Shown here piece after piece: positions 11,147 to 19,370 of a DNA stretch of 64,000 nt. Within the stretch, counting starts at the first letter, position 1. Each line of letters begins with the position of its first letter. The notes beneath the pieces were generated by a model. The model did no database searches. It had not been told where the DNA came from and worked only from the letters and a program-made list of their open reading frames with translations. The DNA is from Chlorops oryzae (taxonomy: Eukaryota > Arthropoda > Insecta > Diptera > Chloropidae): positions 36,845,502-36,909,501 of the forward strand of contig CM035808.1 in the NCBI GenBank assembly GCA_020466095.1, in the 5' to 3' direction. The translations under genes and the position numbers were made by a program.

Positions 11147-11510
11147 TCTCTTCCCATCTTTGTCATTCTCGCTCGCTTTTATGTCATTTGAAATTTCCTG
11201 TGCTCAACCCAAATTTCTTCATCAATTAAGCGCATCACAGCGAGTTTCAAGAATTCTCAGTCAATGTCGTCCAGCTTCAACTTGCATTATCCTTCATAAA
11301 GGAAGCCTGACACTTTCATGTCATTATCTCTGCTGTCAGGCAGCGGAGTAAACGCGGTAAGTAGTGCCGTAGAGCAGCATGAGCCAGCTATAATAATAAT
11401 TGAGGTTATCGCGCAGGAAATGCTAAGGCGCTGCCACCAAAAAATGAATCTTCATCGGCCGACATACTGCAGTCTTGTATCCTTTTCCATGACGTCTCAG
11501 TGCTCCATTC

Positions 11511-11518
11511 TGTGTGTG

Positions 11519-11550
<32 letters not shown>
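11511..11550. repeat. (TG)n microsatellite
   Basis: A (TG)n tract with a TTTC interruption near 11519-11522. Confidence 0.95.
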
Positions 11551-12594
11551 ATGCCGCTTCCTGCTATCAGAGAAGAGTCTGCATATTTGCCATTTTTTTT
11601 TTCGAACCCTTCAAAAGCAAAGATTGATGAATTCTGATTCGAGCATAACGGTTACATTGCCACATTATTTGCTTGAAAATGTAAGAAAAAGGACACAGGA
11701 AGTGTTTTGAAAACGGTTGTAAGAAAATTTCGAAAAATACTTCCAGCACAGATAACATTTAAGATAAGGAAACAAAGAGAAATGAATGTTTCGAAATTAT
11801 GAAGGCACAGACAATCATTTAAAAGAAAAAAAGAAAAAAACAATTATTAAAGCCAATGAAGGGACATAAGGAATGTTTATATTGAAGCCATAGGATCTCT
11901 TGAAGGTGGGCCCGCTTAAATATTATATCACTAACATAAGAATCTTCGAAATATGACAGAATTTTTATTTGCTAATATTTTATCTATTTTCCAGCCATTG
12001 AATTTGGAGCCCAGAAATTGGCTTTACGTTTGCTCGATTCACGAATTTATATGACAAAAATTTTTTTTCATTTTGTCGCTGAAGTCCTTTCTTTTTAAAA
12101 TAAACAAAAACCCAACTATTCTTTTTGTTTAAAATTATATGCATTTAACTTTATATTTTTAAGATTTAAAGCGATTTTACAAGGGTGTCCACAACCGAGT
12201 GAAAAGACTTATTTGTTTGGCCCAAAACAACCCCTTCGCAAAATTGATTATACAATTTTTCTGGTCGACTAAATCTATGTGGTTACTTTAGGGAAAAGTT
12301 AGCTTAGTCCTTTAGTTTTCCACTGGCATACATACCACTGCATAATATTGACTTGAAAAAAGTATTTAGCGAAAAACACACCAGTCCCGGTGGTTTTCTT
12401 GGCTATTCAACTAAAGTTTGATTAAAACATCCATATATTCCATATATTTTAACTTCGACTAAACGATTTAACAGATTTAAATGATTTTGTCCGATTTTTT
12501 CTACGAATTTAACGATTTATTACTATTTTTTTAAATCCCGGGATCCCGGGATTGGGATGCCTACTACATACATACACTATATATATTTTTGAAT
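11551..12594. other. Unannotated AT-rich stretch with one splice-acceptor-like site
   Basis: No gene recognised. TTTTATCTATTTTCCAG, ending at 11994, is a good 3' splice-site match. It is followed by about 35 open codons in one frame to a stop near 12098, with no recognisable protein family. A CCCGGGATCCCGGG palindrome lies at 12538-12551. Confidence 0.4.
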
Positions 12595-13021
12595 CTTTAA
12601 TAAAACCATTTGCCGAAAAAAAAACTTTCCCCCAGTTAAGGGTTAACATAACCATTTCCAGCGAAAAACAAATTTCCCAATTACTTATTTCATATTTCAT
12701 GCGGCAAAGGGTTAATAAAATCATTTACTGCGAAAAAAAAATTGCCATTTACTCATGTATTAACTATTTAATGCGGTAAGGGGTTAATAAAACCACATCC
12801 AGCAAAAAAATATTTCCCAATTACTTATTTCATATTTTATGCGTTAAAGGATTAATAAAACCATTCCCAGCGAAATAAAATGTTCGCAATTATTTCATTT
12901 CATACCATGGTAAAACCATTTACTGGGTTAAAAACGTACAATTATTTAATATTTCATGTACATTTAAAGGGCTAAAGGTATTTTTCTCGATTATTTAATA
13001 TATCAGGGCAGTAAAGGGATA
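12595..13021. repeat. TTAACCC-type tandem array, ~70 bp period, about seven units
   Basis: Units share the order TTAATAAAACCATTTCCAGCG, an A-rich run, TTTCCCAATTACTTATTTC, ATATTTTATGCGG and TAAAGGG. Unit starts fall near 12595, 12641, 12711, 12784 and 12852, then units become shorter and more decayed. On the minus strand this reads AACCCTTTACTGCATGATAT, the form seen on plus at 18920, 22057 and 36515. The array lies on the 3' side of the minus-strand tRNA-Met at 13315 and is split by a SINE. Confidence 0.8.
13009..13021. repeat. SINE target-site duplication, left copy (right copy 13262-13274)
   Basis: CAGTAAAGGGATA occurs at both borders of the SINE, a perfect 13 bp duplication. The target is part of the TTAACCC-type repeat. 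Confidence 0.9.
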
Positions 13022-13261
13022 GGTAGGTAGGTTGAAGTGGCTGCCACTTAGGCCGTTAATCGGCCCATTGTGATACCAAGGAGGTTTTCTTGTGTTTGTG
13101 TGAGTGTATGTCTTTTTATGTAGTGTGCCCCTAACATGCGATTTTTGAAAAACCAGTGCTAGGCTTGGAACATTACACTCCGTTTCGCCTGTGCCGGGAA
13201 TCGAACCTCGGACCCTGGGATCAAGAGCATAGCACGCATCCCCTACGCTATCCCAGAGCCA
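13022..13261 (-). mobile_element. tRNA-derived SINE, full length
   Basis: Read on the minus strand the element opens with a tRNA-related head: GGGATAGCGTAGGGGATGCG as A-box region and GAGGTTCGATTCCCGG as B box. A body follows with AAACGGAGTGTAATGTTCC, CACACTACATAAAAAGACA and GGTATCACAATGGGCCG, ending in a (CTAC)n tail. Such SINEs are transcribed by RNA polymerase III from the internal boxes and mobilised by a partner LINE. The copy is flanked by a perfect 13 bp duplication. Its 5' end lies 54 bases beyond the 3' end of the minus-strand tRNA-Met gene and it has the same orientation. Other copies: 18986, 21066, 38601. Confidence 0.9.
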
Positions 13262-13314
13262 CAGTAAAGGGATAAGAAAAAAAAAAATTTTTCGAATTTT
13301 TCGCAAAAACGAAA

Positions 13315-13387
13315 TGCCCCGGGTGAGGCTCGAACTCACGACCTTAAGATTATGAGACTTACGCGCTGCCTACTGCGCCACCGAGGC
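13315..13387 (-). tRNA. tRNA-Met(CAT), elongator
   Basis: This gene encodes elongator methionine tRNA. The 73-base body begins GCCTCGGTGGCGCAGTAGG and ends CCGGGGCA. The acceptor stem pairs fully, with one T-G wobble. The anticodon loop is CTCATAA (anticodon CAT) on a stem closed by the U-U pair usual in elongator tRNA-Met, and the T arm is GTGAG TTCGAGC CTCAC. Initiator features are absent. There is no intron and CCA is not encoded. A T-run follows the gene on the minus strand and serves as a polymerase III terminator. A second, apparently identical copy lies divergently at 14050. Confidence 0.97.
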
Positions 13388-14049
13388 TATGTTCTAGGCA
13401 CCGCCAAACAACATATAAGAATCAATGTAGAACTCTCTCGCCACTCCGTTTGCTCCAAAGAACACGTGAACTCGAATTGCTACATACATAGTTTCATGTT
13501 TACGTTATAGCCGTGAAGTGGCGCCATATGTTTTACTTGTGGCTTGGGTGTTCACAAAGGCTTTATACATAAATATGTAGTGTGTTAAATTTGCCGCCGT
13601 CCCATTTTAATTCTTTAATGCAATTGAGAGAAATTGTTGTTTTTGCTTTACACCGAGAGCAGCTGATCAAAATTGTAAACAAGATACATATGGTGATGAG
13701 GAAGGTGAGTCGATTGTGAGTTTTTTAACAAATAAAATGTGGTTTCAAATATTCTTTTTGTTCTCATAACAGAGAAAGCGAGCGAGATGTATGCCTCTTT
13801 CTCTCATTTACTCACATGAAGCGAAAATATTGAAATCTAGTGCATTTCTTAGCTGTTAGACTTGTAAAAAGTTCAATATTTCTCTATGTTTTGGCATTTT
13901 TTGAATACCTTCATTCGTTTTAGGGTAAGTGAATTATTGTAGATATGAAATGATGTAGCAATTCGAGTGCACGTGTTCTTTTGGTTGAATAGAATGGTGA
14001 GAAAATTCTACATTGATTCTAATACGCAATTAGTCGTTCGGCGCTCATA

Positions 14050-14122
14050 GCCTCGGTGGCGCAGTAGGCAGCGCGTAAGTCTCATAATCTTAAGGTCGTG
14101 AGTTCGAGCCTCACCCGGGGCA
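14050..14122 (+). tRNA. tRNA-Met(CAT), elongator
   Basis: Second elongator tRNA-Met, reading the same as the copy at 13315 and transcribed away from it. The cloverleaf is complete: acceptor GCCTCGG with CCGGGGC, D arm GCGC/GCGC, anticodon loop CTCATAA, T loop TTCGAGC. The 3' flank CATTTCGTTTTTGC contains the T5 terminator and is shared with the other copy. No intron. Confidence 0.97.
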
Positions 14123-14135
14123 TTTCGTTTTTGCT

Positions 14136-14860
14136 TCTTTTAATGGGAAATTGTGTTTTTTTTTTTGTACATATTAATTTAAGAAGTCAACATAAAAGAG
14201 GAAAAAAAATTTTTGAAAGCCGACTTCTTTACTAGCGTCATCAATTTTCGACTAGCTTTTGATATGCATTGTTAATTGCTGCTGAAGGTCGTTGCCTCTT
14301 TTTATAATTTCAGCTGATGGTGCTTTACAATTCGGGAGTGAATTTTTAGCAGTTTCCGAAGAATTCCAAGTTTTCACTTGTGTCACTTTACTTGCAAATG
14401 TGCGAAATGTTGGTGCTTTTGAACGAGCATGGTTTTTAATTCAGAATACTCATATCTGAGGCATATACCCAAGGCGTTCGGGAGCGAGTTGTTCAAGATG
14501 TGCAGAGGTAAGAAAAGAAGAAAGAAAATAATGCCACTTTAAATGAGAATTTACCATTTAATATGACGCTCAAGTTAAACAAAGTATAAATATCACACAT
14601 ATATATACTTCAAGAGTGACAAAACTCAAATACAAATCGTCATACAAATGCATCGGTTAAACTGGGTTTTTTGAAAAATTGCAAATTTTTAGTTGTGCTA
14701 ATTAAACGAAAATTGAATATTCAGAGACCTTTGTTCAAAACTGAAAACATTTCACAAAGCAAAAGAATGGATTTATTTTCTATCGCTTGAAAAATGCGAC
14801 GTTTAATGAACGAAGTGAACGAAGAGCTTTAATAGGCAATGAGAAACGAAGCGTTCAGAT
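14136..14860. other. Unannotated stretch
   Basis: No gene recognised. AT-rich, with a short TATATATA-type run near 14600. Confidence 0.5.
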
Positions 14861-14932
14861 GCGTCGGTGGTGTAATGGTTAGCATAGTTGCCTTCCAAGC
14901 AGTTGATCCGGGTTCGATTCCCGGCCGACGCA
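14861..14932 (+). tRNA. tRNA-Gly(TCC)
   Basis: Glycine tRNA reading GGA codons. The 72-base body starts GCGTCGGTGGTGTAATGG and ends GGCCGACGCA. Acceptor GCGTCGG pairs completely with CCGACGC, the discriminator is A, the anticodon loop is CTTCCAA (anticodon TCC), and the T arm is CCGGG TTCGATT CCCGG. There is no intron and CCA is not encoded. A T6 terminator begins about seven bases past the end. This is one of six copies that read as identical; decayed TTAACCC-type units start about 70 bases downstream. Confidence 0.97.
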
Positions 14933-14989
14933 CTTAAGTTTTTTGCTGCTCCACTAAACAATTTTTTTTTATGTTTTTTTTTCCAATTA

Positions 14990-15190
14990 GCATTTTGCTA
15001 ACTTTTTACCGCATGTATGGTTTCCGACATAAAAAAGAAAACTTAGCTTATTTCTCTATAAAAAACCTGCAGCTTTGATAAAACCATATATTAACTGTGG
15101 AAAAAGTTTTTCGCCACTTTTTTAATACATCAGGCATTAAGGGGCTAACAAAAACATTTACAGCGAAAATAATTGTTTTCCAACATTCAA
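14990..15190. repeat. TTAACCC-type repeat block downstream of tRNA-Gly
   Basis: AACTTTTTACCGCATGTATGG and TTTCCGACATAAAAAAG at 15001-15037 match a variant unit also seen at 42164 and, inverted, near 22655. The unit at 15120-15180 (AGGCATTAAGGGGCTAAC, then ATTTACAGCGAAAATAATTG) matches the array at 12595. The block is decayed and short. Confidence 0.55.
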
Positions 15191-16489
15191 ATAACAAAAC
15201 AGAGAAAAAAAAACCAAAAACAAAAGGGAAAAAATGATTTAGAAAAATAAACAAAAACCTTGACCTTAAGCTCGAAAAAAACGTGTAGTATTTCTACAAA
15301 AGAGGAATTAATTCTAAAGGTCGAACAAAAACGGAATATATTTTCCATAAAAACAAAAACATTAAATTTTTAGAATTTCCTGTGGATGCCTGGTTAACTT
15401 TTTCATAGATATTTACAGCAGAGCTCCAGCATAATATAGCTTTGTTTTAATTTGAACAAAATTTCGGACAATACTTTATTCAAATTTGCAAGAATTTTGC
15501 CGTAGTAAAACAGTACTTACAAGGCCAATTCGACTGCTTTCTGGTTACTATTTTTAAGCAATGACTGTTTCCAGATTTGACCATAAAAAATTTTTTTGGT
15601 AGCCTTCGAAAGGTCTATATAGTAATCGACTTGCGAATATTGTCCGAAAAATAGGTTAAAAAATTTGTCGCTTACAACGTTAATTCAGCGGCTACGTTCA
15701 TTTAAGATATGACATTTTCTTCATATTGGCTCAGGTCCATTTAATTATTAGCATTTTTTTAAACAATTTGAAATCGAATAAACTTTATGACGGAACCAAT
15801 ACTTTATTATCATTTTTGACAAGAATATTATATCGTAGCCAAAAGACTTGACAATTTAGTACATTCGACTACATGCATTTAGTTGAAGATTTTACGACTA
15901 TTTTTAACAAATGTGTTAATATTCGCAGATACGATTTAACCTAAATTTATCCTTCGATAGTCTTTATTAGTAAATCCGACTTTGAAGAATATTTTTGGTC
16001 GAAAATAAGTTTAAAAACAGTCCCCCTTAAATAGTGACGGAACTTAGATTTCGAAATGAAGGTTTAGTTATTTTAAGGCATACTGGACCAATTTTTTCCA
16101 CCTGAATTGTCGTAGCTTATCTAAGTCACAGTTCGACTTTTTGGGGCTTTCTTCAGCTCTGTCAGAAAAAGAAAAACTTCATATAAAAAAACCCCTTCAG
16201 AATTAAATCAGAGCCATTTGCGACGATATTAAGTAGAAAAAGACATGTACATATTTTAGCCTCACTGTCCAATTAATCATTTGTATTTTCAATGAATATT
16301 GTATGGCAATTACGACATTAATTGAAATTTTGATGAGGAATTGTTAAAATATTCAAACGATTGTAACAAGTGAAAATTTTCTGTTACACTTTACTTTCTA
16401 ATCTGCGTCTAAGGGTATAGAAAACAATAGTTTTTATTTAAGTGGAAAAATTATTTTTTCCCAAACTGAGATAACCCCTGAAAAATGAA
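15191..16489. other. Unannotated AT-rich stretch
   Basis: No gene recognised. Short motifs such as TTCGACT and CGACTAAA recur, which may be the subterminal arms of a decayed inverted-repeat element, but I could not find its ends. Confidence 0.4.
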
Positions 16490-16730
16490 GCTTACATATG
16501 GCCGAATTTCACAAAAGTTGCATTTTTGTAACGTTACCAGAAATCTTTAACCGCTTATAGCTCCTTAAGCATAACTGAAATCAAAAATATTTTAAGCACC
16601 GATTTGTCGGTTTAGTTATTTCTAACACAAAAATCGTGTTTTCATTGCGTTTCGTCAAGTATATGGTGAAACATATGCAAAAACGGACGTATGTGTAACG
16701 TTACCAGTATGAAATTGCCCATATGCTCCC
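16490..16730. mobile_element. Possible short inverted-repeat element
   Basis: CATATGGCCGAATTTCA near 16496-16512 faces TGAAATTGCCCATATG near 16710-16725 as an imperfect inverted pair. TGTAACGTTACCAG occurs in direct orientation inside both ends. No target duplication was found, so this is tentative. Confidence 0.35.
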
Positions 16731-16988
16731 AGGTTTTGTGAATGGTAAAATATTATTTAATCAAGTCCATTTCATACCCTGCAGTAATTGTCACTAGTAA
16801 CTGATTCAATCTGTCACTAGTTCCTCCGTCACCGTCACTAGTGACCAACTGTACCCGTGCCAATGTATTCTCCTATGGACATTTTGTATGAGCATATGTT
16901 CGAGCGGACACCAGTTGATGATTGAACTGGTGATGCTGTAGAGGCAGCTCATTAGCTATAATACGTAAATGGAAAGCGCCGCGCACAG
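16731..16988. repeat. GTCACTAGT micro-repeat region
   Basis: GTCACTAGT occurs three times between 16789 and 16848 with different spacers. Nothing else recognised. Confidence 0.4.
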
Positions 16989-17061
16989 GGCTCGGATGGC
17001 TCAGTGTGAAGAGTCTGGCCTCTCGACCTTGAGACCCGTGTTCGAATCTCGCTCGGGCGGG
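16989..17061 (+). pseudogene. tRNA-like segment
   Basis: GCTCGGATGGCTCAGTG gives an A box and D arm, GTGTTCGAATCTC a B box, and the ends GCTCGGA and CTCGGGC pair with one mismatch. The anticodon arm does not form a standard stem and loop and the T stem has mismatches. It is followed by T-runs. It may be a decayed tRNA gene or a SINE head. Confidence 0.5.
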
Positions 17062-17302
17062 TGCCAATTTTTTTATATTTTTTTTTAAGTGGATAATATT
17101 ATAGGTGTCTAACAGGCCTTAAAAAAATTTTTTTTTGCAAAAAAAATTTGAAAAATTAAGTTATTGAAAATATAATTCATGAGAATTTTCGCACGAACTG
17201 TGAAAGCATTCACGAGAGTTCAGAATGGAAACTTTTTTTCTCTCTTCTCACCCATAAGAATCCATAAGAATAATCCTCCGAATTTTACAATTTTCCACTT
17301 TA

Positions 17303-17376
17303 TCTCGCCTGTCCTGGGATTCGGACACAAGCCTTCTGGATTGATGATCGGACATGCTAACCATTACGCTACGGAG
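17303..17376 (-). pseudogene. tRNA-like segment
   Basis: On the minus strand GTAGCGTAATGGTTAGCATG is close to the D arm of the tRNA-Gly genes and GTGTCCGAATCCC is a B box. The acceptor arm does not pair properly. A decayed tRNA-derived sequence related to the one at 2797. Confidence 0.5.
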
Positions 17377-17577
17377 CCTTCTGATTCTCGTGCAGCAAAT
17401 TCATTTTATGAATGCTCAACTGTAGACCTCTTCGTTGACCATGTCTACAGAATGACAGTGGTGACGCAGGGGTCAATTTGCCCCGCATTTACTGCAGGGT
17501 AAGGACACTTAAGGGAAAATCTTTCGTTCATGGTAGTATCGATGCAATACGTACGGATAAGCAAGATGTTATCTTCT

Positions 17578-17670
17578 TATATTTTGTATGGTCTATCTCG
17601 ACTGGTTCTGGGTGTTACACAAAACCACACAAACCCAATATACCCTTGCCACAGAGTGTGGCGGAATTTA
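17578..17670 (+). mobile_element. Helentron 3' end fragment
   Basis: TATTTTGTATGGTCTATCTCG, GGTTCTGGGTGTTACAC, CCACACAAACCCAATATACCC and ACAGAGTGTG match the terminal ~90 bp of the element at 45082-45955. The terminal hairpin has lost pairing (CCACAGAGTGTGGCGG). It is a solo end. Confidence 0.7.
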
Positions 17671-17779
17671 GGCAATCAGATTGAAAAAAAAAAAAATTTT
17701 ATACTATTAGTTGAAAATCAATTAATTGAGATAGCATTCATGAACTTTAATATAATCTATTAAATCTGCATGTATTCGA

Positions 17780-17853
17780 TCTCTCCGTGGCCTAGTGCAT
17801 AGCGATTGCACTTAGAAATCCGAAGGGTGGTGTTCGAATCCTGTTGCTGGCAG
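17780..17853 (+). pseudogene. tRNA-like segment
   Basis: TCCGTGGCCTAGTGCATAGC gives an A-box-like region and GTGTTCGAATCC a strong B box. The inner ATCCGAAGGG is shared with the tRNA-like segments at 56938 and 57211. No closed acceptor stem. Confidence 0.5.
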
Positions 17854-18153
17854 AAATAATATACGGGAAAATTGGGAATTGTGAAAGAGGCAGTTAAATT
17901 TTAAATATTAAGGAAAAATTTGATTATCTCAAGGAGAAGAAAAGAAGCTGCCCAACCATACAGTGAAGTTTTGTATCATTTCTTCTACACCGTCATGCAG
18001 AACCTCTTTGAAAAACTCTTATAAGTTCGACTGGAACTTTTCATTTTTATAATTTTGAATAAACATTTTGGCTGAAAGCCGAATCCTCTAAGGTTTTTAA
18101 TAATTATTTAAATGTTAGGAATCTTATTATCTACTTTTTTACACAAAACAAAA

Positions 18154-18560
18154 AAAAAAAAAAGACTCTTGCCTGAACGGGGAAATCGGATTGTTAGACA
18201 ATCTCTCTTAGTTTTTTTTTAAAGAATTCCTTCTTCTACGAGGAATCATCGTAATTTTATTGAAAAGTAATTCCCCCTGCAGACGGACCTCTTCTTGGAG
18301 AAACGCTCTGGAAAATCTTTTAAGCTTTGTTCTATTTCTAGGGTATTTTATGTGGTCTTTTGGCGCTGTAGTTCTCAATCAACTTGAAAGAAACAAATTT
18401 GAAATCATTCAAAGGAAAACTAAAATAATATCAATTTACAATAAACTGATTTTTAACTAATTCCAAAGTTATGCAGATTCAGACAATTGACATTGCCGTA
18501 GGACATCGCCATATTAAAAAAGTTAGTTTCTCTCCAAATCAAACAGTTGTTCCATTAATA
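18154..18560. repeat. Dispersed repeat copy A (copy B at 56336-56630)
   Basis: Shared blocks in order are ACTCTTGCCTGAACGGGG, GGAATCATCGTAATTTTATTG, AATTCCCCCT, TCTTGGAGAAA, TTTGTTCTA and, after a diverged gap, CAGTTGTTCCATTAAT. Two copies 38 kb apart in the same orientation define an interspersed element of roughly 400 bp. Family unknown to me. Confidence 0.65.
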
Positions 18561-18768
18561 ATCTATTTGTCAGTTTGAATTGTGTCAGTCTTGCGATTAG
18601 TGTGTATATATGGGAGTGTTGAATTTGGTGGTGAATTTTAAACGAAAGAAATATTGTTGAAGAAAGTTGAGTTTGGAATCAAAGAAGCCGAAAATATACC
18701 ACTCTGCAAGCCAGCACACAGCATGCAACATAATTTTAAGTACAGAAATTGAATACGATTCGTCAGAT

Positions 18769-18840
18769 GCGTCGGTGGTGTAATGGTTAGCATAGTTGCC
18801 TTCCAAGCAGTTGATCCGGGTTCGATTCCCGGCCGACGCA
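18769..18840 (+). tRNA. tRNA-Gly(TCC)
   Basis: Second tRNA-Gly copy, reading the same 72 bases as at 14861, with anticodon TCC. The 5' flank ends TCAGAT, as at 14861, so part of the upstream flank is shared. The gene is followed by CTTAAC and a T5 run as terminator. TTAACCC-type units begin about 28 bases downstream, and a same-orientation SINE starts 146 bases downstream. Confidence 0.97.
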
Positions 18841-18867
18841 CTTAACTTTTTGATTTTTTTTTATTCA

Positions 18868-19370
18868 GTTTACTGCGTGGTATATGAAAAATGTCGACTC
18901 TTCTTCAGTGGATTGTTTTATTAACCCTTAACTGCATGATATGCTTAGTAAACAATTTTTTTTTGTGCAGTTATATATTTTATTATAGCGTAGGGGATGC
19001 GTGCTATGCTCTTGATCCCAGGGTCCGAGGTTCGATTCCCGGCACAGACGAAACGGAGTGTAATGTTCCAAGCCTAGCACTGGTTTTTCAAAAAATCGCA
19101 TGTTAGGGGCACACTACATAAAAAGACATACACTCACACAAACACAAGAAAACCTCCGTGGTATCACAATGGGCCGATTAACGGCCTAAGTGGCAGCCAC
19201 TTCAACCTACCTACCTACCTATATATTTTATTAACCCTTTACTGCATGATATATAAAATTGTTTTACGGAGTCAAGGTTTTCCACCAAAAAGAACTTAAT
19301 TATGTTTCCGTTATTGTTTTTGGCAGAAACCAAATATGTATTCGCATGCAGTAAAGGGTTAAATAATAAA
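18868..19370. repeat. TTAACCC-type array downstream of tRNA-Gly, split by a SINE
   Basis: Units read AGTTTACTGCGTGGTATATG (18868), TTAACCCTTAACTGCATGAT (18922), then after the SINE TTAACCCTTTACTGCATGAT (19231), and an inverted GCATGCAGTAAAGGGTTAA (near 19345). Two intact units directly flank the insertion. Confidence 0.75.
18986..19219 (+). mobile_element. tRNA-derived SINE, slightly 5'-truncated
   Basis: This copy starts at TAGCGTAGGGGATGCG, inside the A-box region, and lacks about a dozen bases of the tRNA head. The rest matches the copy at 13022 closely, through the B box (GGTTCGATTCCCGG) to a CTACCTACC tail. Perfect 14 bp duplications (TATATATTTTATTA) flank it at 18972-18985 and 19220-19233. 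Truncation with an intact duplication indicates incomplete reverse transcription at insertion, not later loss. It lies downstream of the tRNA-Gly at 18769 in the same orientation. Confidence 0.92.

Larger units (their letters stand above)
13303..14135. repeat. Inverted duplication containing both tRNA-Met genes
   Basis: The arms are about 13303-13495 and 13955-14135, head to head. Beyond the tRNA genes they share the 3' flank (CATTTCGTTTTTGC) and the 5' flank (ATTCTACATTGATTCT-like, ACGTGTTCTTT, GTAGCAATTCGAG), with substitutions and small indels. The ~460 bp spacer between them has no recognisable feature. Flank divergence with identical tRNA bodies indicates an old duplication under selection or gene conversion. 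Confidence 0.85.

Noticed and set aside
12995..13339. 114-codon minus-strand frame
   Set aside because: Runs through the SINE; the apparent protein is its tRNA head and body translated.
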